This document shows positions 1 to 9,586 of a stretch of DNA of 64,000 nucleotides, piece after piece; position 1 is the stretch's first letter; every line of letters starts with the position of its first letter. The DNA lies in contig NZ_VCDK01000003.1 of NCBI RefSeq assembly GCF_007995215.1, positions 682,001 through 746,000 of the forward strand. The letters run 5' to 3'. The stretch comes from Shimia ponticola. GTDB taxonomy: Bacteria; Pseudomonadota; Alphaproteobacteria; Rhodobacterales; Rhodobacteraceae. Made by a program: the position numbers and the translations under genes. The notes under the pieces are model-generated. The model was not told where the DNA came from. It saw only the letters and a program-made list of their open reading frames with translations, and made no database searches.

Positions 1-1
1 A

Positions 2-1636
2 AACCGTTTCCTTTACCTCGGTCTTGGTTCGCTGCTGCTAGGGCTTGGGGCAATCGGAGGTCTCTGGTTGCGCGGTCGTGCGCTCAAGTCCGCGCGAAAT
101 GAAATCAGAACAATCTTTGACGCTGCGACCAGCGGCATCATTGGGCTGGATGAAAAAGGCTCGGTCATACGGATCAATGCTCAGGCGCGCAAAATGCTTG
201 GCCTGTCAGCTTCGGTGCCATTCAAATACCCAAGGCCCCTCAAATTCCTTGATGTTGAAAAACTGTCTTTCTTAGATGCCAGCGGTGATCCAATCGGCCG
301 TGCCATTGATGGCGAAGACTTAGAGTCAGAGATCGTATTGCTTGATCATGGCACAGGTGCAGACAACCGGAGCTATGTCCGTGTCTCAAGCGGGAAAACA
401 ACGAATGATACCCGTTCGATAGACAGCATCAAAACCGTTATTGTCTTGGATGATGTGTCCAACGAAGAGCGCAACCGTCAGGTTGTTGAAAGAAAAGGCC
501 GCCTAGACGCTTTGGGCCAGCTTACCGGTGGCATCGCCCATGATTTCAACAATCTGCTAGCGTCACAGCTCATGGCCCTCGAGGCCGCATCAGAAACAAA
601 AGACGATGCAACTCGAGCCGCGATGCTGAAACTATCCATGGATTCGATCATCCGCGGACGCACTTTGACGACACGGCTATTGTCCTTTGCACGCAAGCAA
701 CCGGGCACCGCATCGTCACAAAACACCGCAAAAATCCTAAAGGATTTTGAAACCTTGGTTCGCCCTCTTTTGGAGAAGAAGGTCTCACTCGCGTTCACCA
801 AAATCGACGAGGACCTCTTTCAGTTTTGCGACCCCGCGCAGCTTGAAACAGCGCTGATGAATTGCGTTCTGAACAGCAGAGACGCGATTCTGCGCGGGGG
901 CCAAGGGTCAAAAATCACGATATCTGCCCGCTCGGTGGATTGTGCCGCTACAGGCTCTTGGCAGGACGATCAAAGCAACGGGAAAACCGCTCGGTGTGTC
1001 GAATTCGCAATCACCGATGATGGGCCGGGCATGAATGCCGAAACGTTGGCCCGTTGCACAGATCCGTTTTTTACCACCAAAAGCACAAACTCTGGGACCG
1101 GTTTGGGGCTGGCGATGGTGTTTGGTTTCGCGCGGCAAAGCGGAGGCAGCCTGAGAATCTACTCAGAAGTAGGCGTCGGCACCACGGTTCAGATCCTTGT
1201 CCCACGTGGCACCGATAATGGCGGCAAGGAACAACCCGTTGAGATTGGGCGTTTGCCGCTGGGCAATGGCGAGACCATCCTTGCTGTGGACGACGAGGGA
1301 ATACTGTTGGAGTTGGTCAAGACGGCATTGGAGGAACTCTCCTACAACGTCGTCACCGCTAAAAGCGGTGACGAGGCATACGAGCGCATACAATCGGGCC
1401 AAAGCTTTGACCTGCTCTTGACGGATGTGATCATGCCGGGCGCACTTGATGGGTTTGAATTGGCCAAACGGACTCGCGAATTGTTGCCTGACAAACCGGT
1501 GATCTACATGTCTGGCTACTCGGGGTTCACAAAGGACGAAATGGGGACTGTGACGGCGCCGATGATACAAAAACCCGCCACAAGGACCGAAATTGCCGAA
1601 ATACTTAGCAAAACTCTTAAACATGGTGTATCCTGA
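2..1636 (+). CDS. Hybrid sensor histidine kinase with C-terminal receiver (5' end outside window)
   Basis: The frame is open from the first base of the window, so the true start lies upstream; a TTG at 68 gives a false short version. The first visible codons encode a hydrophobic membrane helix (LYLGLGSLLLGLGAIGGLWL). Next come a PAS-like sensor region (about residues 35-140), a HisKA dimerisation helix with the H-box GGIAHDFNN (His codon at 539), an HATPase_c domain (DDGPGMN, GTGLGLAMVFG) and a receiver domain whose phospho-acceptor Asp is at codon 1424 (LLLTDVIMPG). The order matches membrane-bound hybrid kinases that autophosphorylate on His and relay to Asp. The following gene encodes a lone receiver similar to this one. 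The signal sensed is unknown. Confidence 0.9.
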   Translation, partial: NRFLYLGLGSLLLGLGAIGGLWLRGRALKSARNEIRTIFDAATSGIIGLDEKGSVIRINAQARKMLGLSASVPFKYPRPLKFLDVEKLSFLDASGDPIGRAIDGEDLESEIVLLDHGTGADNRSYVRVSSGKTTNDTRSIDSIKTVIVLDDVSNEERNRQVVERKGRLDALGQLTGGIAHDFNNLLASQLMALEAASETKDDATRAAMLKLSMDSIIRGRTLTTRLLSFARKQPGTASSQNTAKILKDFETLVRPLLEKKVSLAFTKIDEDLFQFCDPAQLETALMNCVLNSRDAILRGGQGSKITISARSVDCAATGSWQDDQSNGKTARCVEFAITDDGPGMNAETLARCTDPFFTTKSTNSGTGLGLAMVFGFARQSGGSLRIYSEVGVGTTVQILVPRGTDNGGKEQPVEIGRLPLGNGETILAVDDEGILLELVKTALEELSYNVVTAKSGDEAYERIQSGQSFDLLLTDVIMPGALDGFELAKRTRELLPDKPVIYMSGYSGFTKDEMGTVTAPMIQKPATRTEIAEILSKTLKHGVS

Positions 1637-1727
1637 CATGGTGAAAGTAGTACGTAAGCGGTTGGAAACGAGACGAGAGTTTGTTAAGGCGTCCTCCGCC
1701 AGCCGAGAACAAGAGGAGTGACGACCG

Positions 1728-2120
1728 ATGGTCACTGCGCCTATGGGAAAAGGTGAGACCATCCTTGTCGTCGACGACGAGGAAATGCTGCTATCGCTTC
1801 TGCAGCAGGGTCTGGAGTCAATCGGTTACAAAGTCATCACCGCAAAAGATGGCGAAGAAGCCTTTGAGATAATCAAGAAGGGCATACACTTCGACCTGCT
1901 CTTGACCGACATCATGATGCCCGGAGCGATCGACGGCTTTCACTTGGCCAACATTTTGCGCTCGATCGATCCGAACAAACCGGTAGTCTACATCTCGGCC
2001 TATATTGGACTGACCTTTGATGAGCCTGAGATGGTCGACGCGCCGCTTATTCAGAAGCCCGCGACCAAGGCCGAAATTGGTGCCGTTATCGGCAGCGCGC
2101 TTGGCCACAAAGCCGCTTGA
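1728..2120 (+). CDS. Single-domain response regulator (REC only)
   Basis: This 130-residue protein is almost entirely one receiver domain. It has the acidic pocket VVDDEE, phospho-acceptor Asp61 in LLLTDIMMPG, and a conserved Lys in PLIQKPAT. There is no DNA-binding or enzymatic output domain, so it probably works by protein contact or as a phosphorelay intermediate. It is clearly similar to the receiver at the end of the upstream kinase (shared ETIL.VDDE, FDLLLTD, MPGA.DGF and QKPAT blocks), which suggests local duplication of that domain. An AGGAG ribosome site lies shortly before the ATG. Gap to the kinase is 91 bases, so co-transcription is likely. Confidence 0.88.
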   Translation: MVTAPMGKGETILVVDDEEMLLSLLQQGLESIGYKVITAKDGEEAFEIIKKGIHFDLLLTDIMMPGAIDGFHLANILRSIDPNKPVVYISAYIGLTFDEPEMVDAPLIQKPATKAEIGAVIGSALGHKAA

Positions 2121-2243
2121 TCCGCTTTCCGCCACCGAACAGCACACGCTTTAAGCGCCCAGCGCCCTGCGCGAGCTAGGCTGTAAGGTACCGAACCAAG
2201 CAGCGTCTAAGCCACCCTTTGCGTCGTATTGTTTGGGGTTTCA

Positions 2244-2330
2244 TGGTGCGGTCGGGGGGACTCGAACCCCCACGAGTGTTACCTCACAGCGACCTCAACG
2301 CTGCGCGTCTACCAATTCCGCCACGACCGC
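2244..2330 (-). tRNA. tRNA-Leu (anticodon GAG)
   Basis: On the minus strand the sequence folds as a class II tRNA. The 7-bp acceptor stem GCGGTCG/CGACCGC is perfect, the anticodon stem CAGCG/CGCTG encloses the loop TTGAGGT with anticodon GAG, a long variable arm follows (TGAGGTAACACTCG), and the T-arm is GGGGGTTCGAGTCCCCC. The 3' CCA is encoded (2244-2246). It reads CUC/CUU leucine codons. The 120 bases on its 3' side and 200 bases on its 5' side show no gene. Confidence 0.97.
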
Positions 2331-2536
2331 GATCCTGACTGGTGCTGTGCGATACAAGGTCTAACAAAACTTGAAAAGGCCAAAATCGCTGGAAACGGCA
2401 GTTTTCACCGCTCGACAGGACCATCGCCGCACAACCTTGGCGGGCATCGACTGCCGCAAAAAACACCGCCATATCAAATCCTTGAACATGAACGGCACCT
2501 TACCCTAGAGTGCCCGGGGGACGGGGGTACATTTTC

Positions 2537-4351
2537 ATGCGATATATCGGAAGTGCTGATGCCAATGGCGTCATGCGGTGGGACCTTGATGGGAACCGCT
2601 TGGACGAAGCGGGCGAGAACTTCATCGACCTGTTCACCAACATAGCGGTCGCTTTTTTCAACGGCATGGACATCAGCATTGGCGGTAGCGTGTCGCAGGT
2701 CCTGCTTCAGGATAACGTCGAAGTCAGTGACCTGTCGGCCAGCACGGTCACTTTCACAGCCCCTGAATTGACCGACCCCGTTGAGAGCCCCGGCATCGTT
2801 CAGCCGTCGCCCTACTCTGCTGTCGGGTCGTTGACATTCCTCGCCGGGTCCACCGTGACAGCAACAAGCGCGACTTACGACACCGACGTGAATTTTGGTA
2901 CTGGCGTTGTCCTGACGGGATTTCACCAATTCAATAGATCAATATTCACAAGCGGTACTGGCATACAGGCGTCGGACGGTCGTCTGATCTTTAACGGCTT
3001 CATGTCATCCGACATCACCTATTCCACGACCCTGGCGACCGATTACGTCCAGTTCAACAGTCAGTTCACCGGCAACATCTACAACAATGGCTCAACTGCT
3101 CTGAACGTCTTTGTGGGCACGACGGGCCTCGTGGGCGGCGGCCTGTTGCCCGTGCAGTTTGGAGGCACGGGTGGCATCGACCTGACCGTCAATGGCTCGA
3201 TCATTGGCAGTTTCACGATGGGATCAAACGACGACAAGCTGGTTCTGTCCTCTGGACTTGCCATATTCGGCACAGGCCACTTCGTCACCATGGCAGGCGG
3301 CGACGACGTGTTCGAGATTTACTCCGGGGCCTGGGACAGCAGCCACACTCTCTTTATGGATTCGGGCGACGACACCGCACTTATTGCTGCGGGGTCCGAG
3401 TTTCTGGGCTTCCTTGGAATGGGAACGGATGACGATGTCGTCACGGTCGAAGGTTCACTTGGCAACGCGACAACGACGGCGATCGTAAGCTTCGGCTCGC
3501 ACAGCACGACCAGGGATGTGTTCAGTGCCACCAATGTCGATGTCTACGCGGATATCTCTTTCGACGGGAACGGCGAATTCAACCTGACCAACGCGACCTA
3601 CACCGGCAATCTGAGCGGCAACCTGATCGGAAGCTTCGTAAGTATGACGGTCAACATGGTGAACTCAACGCAGTTCGCTGGTGGCACCATGACGCTCGGC
3701 AGTGGCAACGACATCGTGAATGTCACCAACAGTTACCTAAACGGAGGCATCAACACCGGCGGCGGAAGCGACACGGTCACGGTGCGCGACTCGAACGGAT
3801 TCAGCACCATCAATCTCGGGGATGGTAACGACTTTCTGCTCATGGCGAACTCCACGGGGGCGGTCTTCGACTTTGGAGATCAAAACGACATCGCCGATAT
3901 CAACAACTCTACGGGAACCTTCGACCTCGGGGCCGGTAACGATTTTGCCCTGATCGGTGACCAATCCGGCGGCAATGTGACCGGCGGTACAGGTGTCGAT
4001 ACGTTCATCTTTGATGGCACCGGCGGCGACATGACGATCAACGATTGGGAGGAAGGTGAAAGCATTGTCGTTGCCAACCTCTTCGGACGTGGCGCCATGA
4101 TAAACGTCTATCTGAACGGTTTCCTCGTGGACACGGTCTATGGCGGGGACACGCGCGCCGGGAACGGCAACCGCGCCAGCGTTGACATGGATGTCAGGCT
4201 GTACTCGGAAAGTGCTGAAGTGACATTTCGGACCAGCTTGAGTGGGTTTAGCCTTGGCCCCGACGTCACTACAACACGCCTCACAATTGAAGGCGACATG
4301 GACGCGCTAGACCTGGAAGCCTTCAGTTTTGTAGGCCTGACATTGGGCTGA
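2537..4351 (+). CDS. RTX-like Gly/Asp-rich repeat protein
   Basis: A 604-residue acidic, cysteine-poor protein. The last third carries repeats of the haemolysin-type calcium-binding kind (GxGxD/N: LGSGNDIVNV, LGDGNDFLLM, LGAGNDFALI, GGTGVDTFIF), followed by a beta-rich tail. The first two thirds are Thr/Asn/Gly-rich and look like long beta-solenoid sequence. No Sec signal peptide is visible, as is usual for type I secreted RTX proteins, but no ABC exporter or membrane-fusion gene is nearby. An alternative GTG start lies at 2510; ATG 2537 is preferred because GGGGG lies 9 bases upstream. The protein coded at 5476 has the same style. Function (adhesin, surface layer or enzyme) cannot be told. 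Confidence 0.75.
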   Translation: MRYIGSADANGVMRWDLDGNRLDEAGENFIDLFTNIAVAFFNGMDISIGGSVSQVLLQDNVEVSDLSASTVTFTAPELTDPVESPGIVQPSPYSAVGSLTFLAGSTVTATSATYDTDVNFGTGVVLTGFHQFNRSIFTSGTGIQASDGRLIFNGFMSSDITYSTTLATDYVQFNSQFTGNIYNNGSTALNVFVGTTGLVGGGLLPVQFGGTGGIDLTVNGSIIGSFTMGSNDDKLVLSSGLAIFGTGHFVTMAGGDDVFEIYSGAWDSSHTLFMDSGDDTALIAAGSEFLGFLGMGTDDDVVTVEGSLGNATTTAIVSFGSHSTTRDVFSATNVDVYADISFDGNGEFNLTNATYTGNLSGNLIGSFVSMTVNMVNSTQFAGGTMTLGSGNDIVNVTNSYLNGGINTGGGSDTVTVRDSNGFSTINLGDGNDFLLMANSTGAVFDFGDQNDIADINNSTGTFDLGAGNDFALIGDQSGGNVTGGTGVDTFIFDGTGGDMTINDWEEGESIVVANLFGRGAMINVYLNGFLVDTVYGGDTRAGNGNRASVDMDVRLYSESAEVTFRTSLSGFSLGPDVTTTRLTIEGDMDALDLEAFSFVGLTLG

Positions 4352-4408
4352 CCCAATGCTGCGGTCAAAGACCTTGCATCCGCGGGCGGCTGCGATCACC
4401 TAGACCCC

Positions 4409-5065
4409 ATGGTCGAATGGAAGATATCCCCCGGTCTGACGGACTATGAGGACGCTCTCGCAGCGATGGAAGCGCGAGTCGAAGCGATCCATGCCGGCAC
4501 AGCGTCCGAGCTTGTTTGGTTGCTCGAACACCCGCCTGTGTACACGGCAGGAACCTCTGCAAATCCACAGGACTTGACCCATCCGGAGCGTTTTCCGGTT
4601 TATGAGGCCCGGCGTGGTGGTCAGTACACCTATCACGGCCCCGGGCAACGTGTGGTCTATGTGCTGCTCAATGTCGGCAAGCGCGGCCATGACGTGCGCA
4701 AATTTGTGCAAGACCTCGAAGCGTGGGTGATCTCCACCTTGGCAGAGTTTTCCTTGACCGGACACATCCGCGATGGCCGCGTGGGTGTCTGGATTGAACG
4801 TCCCGATAAGCCTTTGATGCCGGACGGATCACTCGCAGAAGACAAGATCGCAGCAATCGGCATCCGTCTGCGCAAATGGATCAGCTTTCACGGGATCAGC
4901 ATCAACGTTGAACCTGACCTAGAGCATTTTGACGGCATCGTGCCCTGCGGGATTTCCGAACACGGGGTGACAAGCCTTGTTGATCTGGGACTTCCTGTTT
5001 CCATGGACGATCTGGACGTCGCACTGCGCACCACATTTGATCAGTTTTTTCCACCTGCAGACTAA
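4409..5065 (+). CDS. lipB: Octanoyl-[acyl-carrier-protein]:protein N-octanoyltransferase
   Basis: LipB moves the octanoyl group from acyl-ACP to the lipoyl domains of 2-oxoacid dehydrogenases and GcvH, the first step of lipoate synthesis in the cytoplasm. The 218-residue length is typical. Family motifs are present: [13 protein letters not shown] (about residues 69-80), KIAAIGIR with the catalytic Lys146, the block KWISFHG, and GIVPCGI with catalytic Cys180. No lipA is in the window. The gene is bracketed by two unrelated RTX-like genes, which is unusual and suggests they were inserted around it. Confidence 0.96.
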   Translation: MVEWKISPGLTDYEDALAAMEARVEAIHAGTASELVWLLEHPPVYTAGTSANPQDLTHPERFPVYEARRGGQYTYHGPGQRVVYVLLNVGKRGHDVRKFVQDLEAWVISTLAEFSLTGHIRDGRVGVWIERPDKPLMPDGSLAEDKIAAIGIRLRKWISFHGISINVEPDLEHFDGIVPCGISEHGVTSLVDLGLPVSMDDLDVALRTTFDQFFPPAD

Positions 5066-5475
5066 GCGGTAGCGATGGCTGACCTCGTTGTCCTGCTGGC
5101 CATCGCTGCAATTGCCCTTTGGCCTTACGTGCGCATCCACCCGATCCAAAAACACCTTGGCGAGGCGCGGTTTGGCACAGAAACCCTAAGGCTGGACATG
5201 CAAACCTGCGTCTTCCATTGGCAGACGCCGGGCGGACCGACACACCAATCTGAGAAATACTCTGCAAACAGGGTAGTGTCTGGGACCGGTCAAAGCCTAA
5301 GGATGCCAGCGGCTCGAACACTTGATCCGGCTCGCCCCCTCCCACCCTCTAAAGCCCTCCGATCAGCGACACTTGCAGCAGTTCGAGGTGCATCAAACTT
5401 CTGTCTTTTTCGCTCACGCAGGCTAATATCCCGCTCAGTATTACGGATACCCGCCAATTTTTTCGAAAGACGCTC
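5066..5475. other. Gene-poor stretch between lipB and the second RTX-like gene
   Basis: About 410 bases without a convincing gene. A plus-strand frame starting with ATG at 5075, nine bases after lipB, begins with a hydrophobic stretch (VVLLAIAAIALWPYV). It soon turns into low-complexity sequence and overlaps the next gene, so it may be a decayed small membrane-protein gene or chance. No RNA gene, riboswitch or clear terminator was recognised here. Confidence 0.4.
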
Positions 5476-6924
5476 ATGGCCATTCTCAGCCCGGTTGCCG
5501 AAGCAGCCAGTTACGAATTGTACGACGCAGACACCCTGCTTTGGCTTGACGAAAACCTACTGGGTCAGCAGTTCTCGAATGGGGACAGTTTCTTTCTGAG
5601 CGCTCCGACAAATATCCAATTTGTCTTTAACTTCTCACCGATCGTTTTCTTGCCCAACGTGAACGATTTCATCGTCGGTCCTAGCGTCTCACGCGTCGAT
5701 TTCAGCGGCACCCTTTTTTACATGGACGGTGCATTCACTGGGCTTTCCGGTTCCGGCACAACGTTCGAGGTTGCTCAGGATATCGGCTTTGGTGTCACGG
5801 GCAGCTTTACGGTTTCGGCGCTGTCGACGCTTGAGGTTCTTGGAAATTTCCAAAATTCGGGCCGCGTTGATCTTTTTGGTGCGATGATCATCGGCCAATC
5901 AGCCGATATCGACGTGGCACTCAAAGGCAATAATGCCGCCGTACGGATCGAGGGCGACATGACCGGCCTCGTCACCACGGATGCGGGATCCGGCACGACA
6001 CGCATCATCGTGGACAGCGGAGGAGAGTTGACGGCCGACCCTGTAGACAACATCAGCTTTTTCGTCATCGACGCGAATAGCATCGGCACCGACTCCGTCG
6101 TCGTGAACAACTCCGGCACGATCACCGGCCTCGTCTTTCTGTCCGCCGGCAACGATACAGTCACCAACGAAAGCGGCGCGGTCGTCAATGGGTCCGTTGC
6201 CCTCGGTGGCGGCGGTAACGCGTTGACTAACCGGGGGCAGATCACGGGGGACGTCACCGGCGGCGACGATGTGGACATTCTCGTACTCACCCATGGCAGC
6301 AACATCGGCGGCGGGATCAATCTGAACGATGGCAACGACTCTGTCGGGACCACCGGCTTTGGCGCAGGGAGCATCATCGTAGATGGCCCCATCTTTTTGG
6401 GCGACGGCGACGACAGCTTTGCAGGTAGCTTCTCCAATGTTGGCTTCGACGTTGATGGGAACGCAGGCGATGACACGATCACCGGCTCACAATCCGCCGA
6501 CCGACTTAGCGGCGGGACCGGCACAAACACTCTGAGCGGTTTGGGCGGTGGCGATACCTTTGTCTTCAACGTCGAAAGTGGATCGACCAAAATAACCGAC
6601 TTCAGCACGCTTGAAACCATCGAAATCCGCGGTCTTGTCACCGAGGATTTTGTTGGTCGCATGACAGTAGACACCGGCAAGGCCGACACGCTGTTTTTCG
6701 GGTTCGAAGGCCGCATGACAGCGGCGCGTCAACTGGTCGAAGTCGCGGTCTCGGAGATGGGCGACGACACCATCTTGCACATCACATCCGGACTAAACGG
6801 CTATAGCCAGACCCACCGTGCGGATTTCGACCTGACGATCACGCTTGAGGATTTCGACATTGGTGATTTCGAACTCGGTATGCTCGATTTTGTTACCAGC
6901 GAATTTCCCATGCCATTCGTCTGA
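5476..6924 (+). CDS. RTX-like Gly/Asp-rich repeat protein (second copy)
   Basis: A 482-residue acidic protein with RTX-type repeats in the C-terminal half (LSAGNDTVTN, LNDGNDSVGT, LGDGDDSFAG, NAGDDTITG, LSGGTGTNTLSG) ending in GGGDTFVFNV, which resembles the last repeat of haemolysin-type proteins. The N-terminal part is beta-rich. The ATG at 5476 has only a weak ribosome site. The frame stays open upstream to a stop at 5350 without another ATG, so translation may begin at a rare codon there. The stretch LSPVAEAAS near the start could be the end of a signal peptide if the true start is further upstream. It resembles the 2537 protein in repeat style; secretion partners are not nearby. Confidence 0.72.
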   Translation: MAILSPVAEAASYELYDADTLLWLDENLLGQQFSNGDSFFLSAPTNIQFVFNFSPIVFLPNVNDFIVGPSVSRVDFSGTLFYMDGAFTGLSGSGTTFEVAQDIGFGVTGSFTVSALSTLEVLGNFQNSGRVDLFGAMIIGQSADIDVALKGNNAAVRIEGDMTGLVTTDAGSGTTRIIVDSGGELTADPVDNISFFVIDANSIGTDSVVVNNSGTITGLVFLSAGNDTVTNESGAVVNGSVALGGGGNALTNRGQITGDVTGGDDVDILVLTHGSNIGGGINLNDGNDSVGTTGFGAGSIIVDGPIFLGDGDDSFAGSFSNVGFDVDGNAGDDTITGSQSADRLSGGTGTNTLSGLGGGDTFVFNVESGSTKITDFSTLETIEIRGLVTEDFVGRMTVDTGKADTLFFGFEGRMTAARQLVEVAVSEMGDDTILHITSGLNGYSQTHRADFDLTITLEDFDIGDFELGMLDFVTSEFPMPFV

Positions 6925-7174
6925 TCCGGTGCGCGAGCAGGTTTGATATTGTTCGGCAAACGGTGCCTCGGGCGAGCCTACTCAGCACTGTCTGTTCCGA
7001 GGGCTGACCCAGCTCACACGCATTCAAAAACGTGAATACCTGCGCCAAGACGTCCCACCTGTGGGGCGCATCGCCGCGTTGCGCACATCGGTACACTTTC
7101 TTAGAACGGCAGCAATGTTTTAGGCGCAGTGCGACTCGCGTGCGCCGTCCGCAATGCAACGAGGGAGAGCCTAT

Positions 7175-8848
7175 ATGGCCGACGCAGCCGTCCACGGGCA
7201 CGAGCATGAGGATCAGAGGGGCTTTTTCACCCGCTGGTTCATGTCCACCAACCACAAAGACATCGGTATTCTGTACCTGCTTGTCGGCGGTCTGGCGGGT
7301 TTCATCTCGGTCGCCTTCACCGTTTACATGCGCATGGAGCTCATGGAGCCCGGCGTTCAGTACATGTGCCTTGAAGGCGCGCGCATGACCGCTGCTGCGG
7401 CAGGCGAATGTACACCGAACGGTCACCTCTGGAATGTCTTGATCACCGGGCACGGTATTCTGATGATGTTCTTTGTGGTTATCCCTGCCCTCTTCGGCGG
7501 GTTCGGTAACTACTTTATGCCACTGCAAATCGGCGCGCCGGACATGGCGTTCCCACGCCTGAACAACCTGTCGTTCTGGCTTTATTTTGCAGGCACTTCG
7601 CTGGCTGTCATGTCGGTGTTCTCACCTGGCGGCAACGGCCAGCTGGGTTCCGGCGTAGGTTGGGTTCTTTATCCGCCGCTTTCGACGAACGAAGCAGGCA
7701 TGTCGATGGACCTCGCGATCTTTGCGGTTCACCTGTCGGGTGCCTCGTCGATCCTTGGCGCGATCAACATGATCACCACCTTCCTGAACATGCGTGCCCC
7801 TGGCATGACGCTCTTCAAGGTGCCGCTCTTCTCATGGTCGATCTTTGTGACCGCATGGCTCATCCTGCTGGCTCTGCCAGTTCTGGCCGGCGCGATCACA
7901 ATGCTGCTGACAGACCGTAACTTTGGCACGACGTTCTTTGATCCTGCCGGTGGCGGTGACCCGGTCCTGTACCAGCACATCCTGTGGTTCTTCGGCCACC
8001 CGGAAGTGTACATCGTCATCCTGCCTGCCTTCGGTATCATCAGCCACGTGATCGCGACCTTCTCGAAGAAGCCGATCTTTGGCTACCTGCCGATGGTTTG
8101 GGCGCTGGTGGCAATTGGTGTTCTGGGCTTCGTCGTCTGGGCGCACCACATGTACACCGTGGGCATGTCGCTGACGCAGCAGTCCTACTTCATGTTGGCG
8201 ACCATGGTCATCGCTGTGCCGACAGGCGTTAAGATCTTCTCGTGGATCGCAACGATGTGGGGCGGTTCGATCGAATTCAAAACGCCAATGCTCTTTGCAA
8301 TCGGTTTCGTGTTCATGTTCACCGTTGGTGGCGTGACCGGCATCGTCCTTTCGCAAGCAGCCGTGGACCGTGCATACCACGACACCTACTACGTTGTGGC
8401 GCACTTCCACTACGTGATGGCGATTGCGGCAGCATTTGGTATTTTTGCGGGTTGCTACTTCTACATCCCGAAAATGACTGGCCGCATGTATCCAGAGTTC
8501 TTGGGTAAGGTTCACTTCTGGGCGTTCTTCATCGCCACGAACATCACCTTCTTCCCACAGCACTTCCTGGGTCGTCAGGGCATGCCACGCCGCTTCATCG
8601 ACTACCCAGAGGCATTTGCCTACTGGAACTACTGGTCGTCGATCGGTGCATTCCTGAGCTTTGCTTCGTTCCTGCTCTTCATCGGTATCATGGCTTACAC
8701 CGTGTTCGCCGGTCGCAAGATCAACGCAGCAAACCCATGGAACGAATGGGCCGACACGCTGGAGTGGACGCTGCCATCGCCTCCACCAGAGCACACGTTC
8801 GAGCAGCTGCCAAAGCAGTCTGACTGGGACAAAGGTACAGCGCACTAA
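7175..8848 (+). CDS. ctaD: Cytochrome c oxidase subunit I (aa3-type)
   Basis: Catalytic subunit of the haem-copper oxidase that reduces O2 and pumps protons in the inner membrane. With the start at 7175 (SD GAGGGAG at 7161) it has 557 residues. An upstream ATG at 7154 lacks an SD. Haem and copper ligands are visible: His93, His275 in GHPEVY, His324-His325 in WAHHMY, and His410 and His412 in HFHY. GHPEVY carries the Glu of the D-channel and the cross-linked Tyr, as in A1-type oxidases. Twelve hydrophobic helices fit. It stands alone, without ctaC or ctaE beside it, and is followed by a strong terminator. Confidence 0.98.
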   Translation: MADAAVHGHEHEDQRGFFTRWFMSTNHKDIGILYLLVGGLAGFISVAFTVYMRMELMEPGVQYMCLEGARMTAAAAGECTPNGHLWNVLITGHGILMMFFVVIPALFGGFGNYFMPLQIGAPDMAFPRLNNLSFWLYFAGTSLAVMSVFSPGGNGQLGSGVGWVLYPPLSTNEAGMSMDLAIFAVHLSGASSILGAINMITTFLNMRAPGMTLFKVPLFSWSIFVTAWLILLALPVLAGAITMLLTDRNFGTTFFDPAGGGDPVLYQHILWFFGHPEVYIVILPAFGIISHVIATFSKKPIFGYLPMVWALVAIGVLGFVVWAHHMYTVGMSLTQQSYFMLATMVIAVPTGVKIFSWIATMWGGSIEFKTPMLFAIGFVFMFTVGGVTGIVLSQAAVDRAYHDTYYVVAHFHYVMAIAAAFGIFAGCYFYIPKMTGRMYPEFLGKVHFWAFFIATNITFFPQHFLGRQGMPRRFIDYPEAFAYWNYWSSIGAFLSFASFLLFIGIMAYTVFAGRKINAANPWNEWADTLEWTLPSPPPEHTFEQLPKQSDWDKGTAH

Positions 8849-8871
8849 ACGTGCCATGCCATTGAAAAAAG

Positions 8872-8900
8872 AAAGCCCCGCCAGTTTGGCGGGGCTTTTT
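8872..8900 (+). terminator. Rho-independent terminator of ctaD
   Basis: Twelve-base-pair stem AAAGCCCCGCCA / TGGCGGGGCTTT with a GTT loop, running into a T-rich tail, 23 bases after the ctaD stop codon. Confidence 0.92.
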
Positions 8901-9091
8901 CGTTTTGCGTCACAGGAAGGATTGGGCTTCGCCGAAGCCTTTCTGATGCAAAGGCGCGGGGCGGCTCTCCAAGCCAAACGCGTCGCTTCCCCTCTGTAAT
9001 CCACAGCCCCGCTCCAGCGGCTTTGTGCATTTCGACGCATAGACCCGGATGCCCGACGCGCTAAGTTTGTGGCATCAAAGACGAGGGACCT

Positions 9092-9586
9092 ATGCCCTAT
9101 CGCTGGGACGACACACAAAACGAAACAGACCTGCAACTGTGGCCACACCGATCGCTGAGCAAATCGGGCTTCAAATGGTTCATGGGCTCTACGCTTCTGC
9201 TCATTTGTGTTCCGCTTGTCTCGGTCATGGGAACTGTCGTTCTGTGGGGTCTCTTGCCGTTTTTCGCTCTGACCATTGGCCTGATGTGGTTTGCGTTGGA
9301 AAGAAACGACAAGGATCGCTCCATTCTGGAAACGCTGCATATCGATCCCGACCGGGTCGAACTGGTGCGGGACAATCCGCGTGCGGCCAAGCAAAGCTGG
9401 GACTGCAATACGCACTGGGCGTCATTGCATTTGCATCCGTCCAAGGGGCCTGTGCCGAATTACCTGACCTTGCGCGGTAACGGTCGCGAGGTTGAATTAG
9501 GGGCCTTTCTGAGCGAGGAAGAGCGCCTGGAGCTTTATGAAGAGCTTCAGGATCGACTGACCTCGTTTCGGACAAGGATTGGATGA
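9092..9586 (+). CDS. DUF2244 family membrane protein
   Basis: A 164-residue protein matching DUF2244 of alphaproteobacteria as I know it: a short N-terminal segment, two adjacent transmembrane helices (about residues 30-70, LLLICVPLVSVMGTVV and LLPFFALTIGLMWF) and a soluble C-terminal domain with the blocks HIDPDRVELVR and VELGAFLSEEER. The family has no firm function. Its stop overlaps the next start by four bases (ATGA), so the two are translationally coupled. Confidence 0.85.
   Translation: MPYRWDDTQNETDLQLWPHRSLSKSGFKWFMGSTLLLICVPLVSVMGTVVLWGLLPFFALTIGLMWFALERNDKDRSILETLHIDPDRVELVRDNPRAAKQSWDCNTHWASLHLHPSKGPVPNYLTLRGNGREVELGAFLSEEERLELYEELQDRLTSFRTRIG

Noticed and set aside
2244-2330. 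tRNA-Leu as an integration site for the RTX-like gene
   Set aside because: The RTX-like gene is on the 5' side of the tRNA, and no integrase or tRNA 3'-end repeat was seen.
5075-5599. Plus-strand frame after lipB with a hydrophobic start
   Set aside because: It overlaps the RTX-like gene, turns into low-complexity sequence and has no family resemblance; kept only as a gap note.
5775-6716. 313-codon minus-strand frame opposite the second RTX-like gene
   Set aside because: Composition is Pro/Ser/Thr shadow of the Gly/Asp-rich repeats on the other strand.
7832-9415. 527-codon minus-strand frame across ctaD
   Set aside because: It spans ctaD, its terminator and the next gene on the opposite strand; the product is His/Arg-rich antisense sequence.
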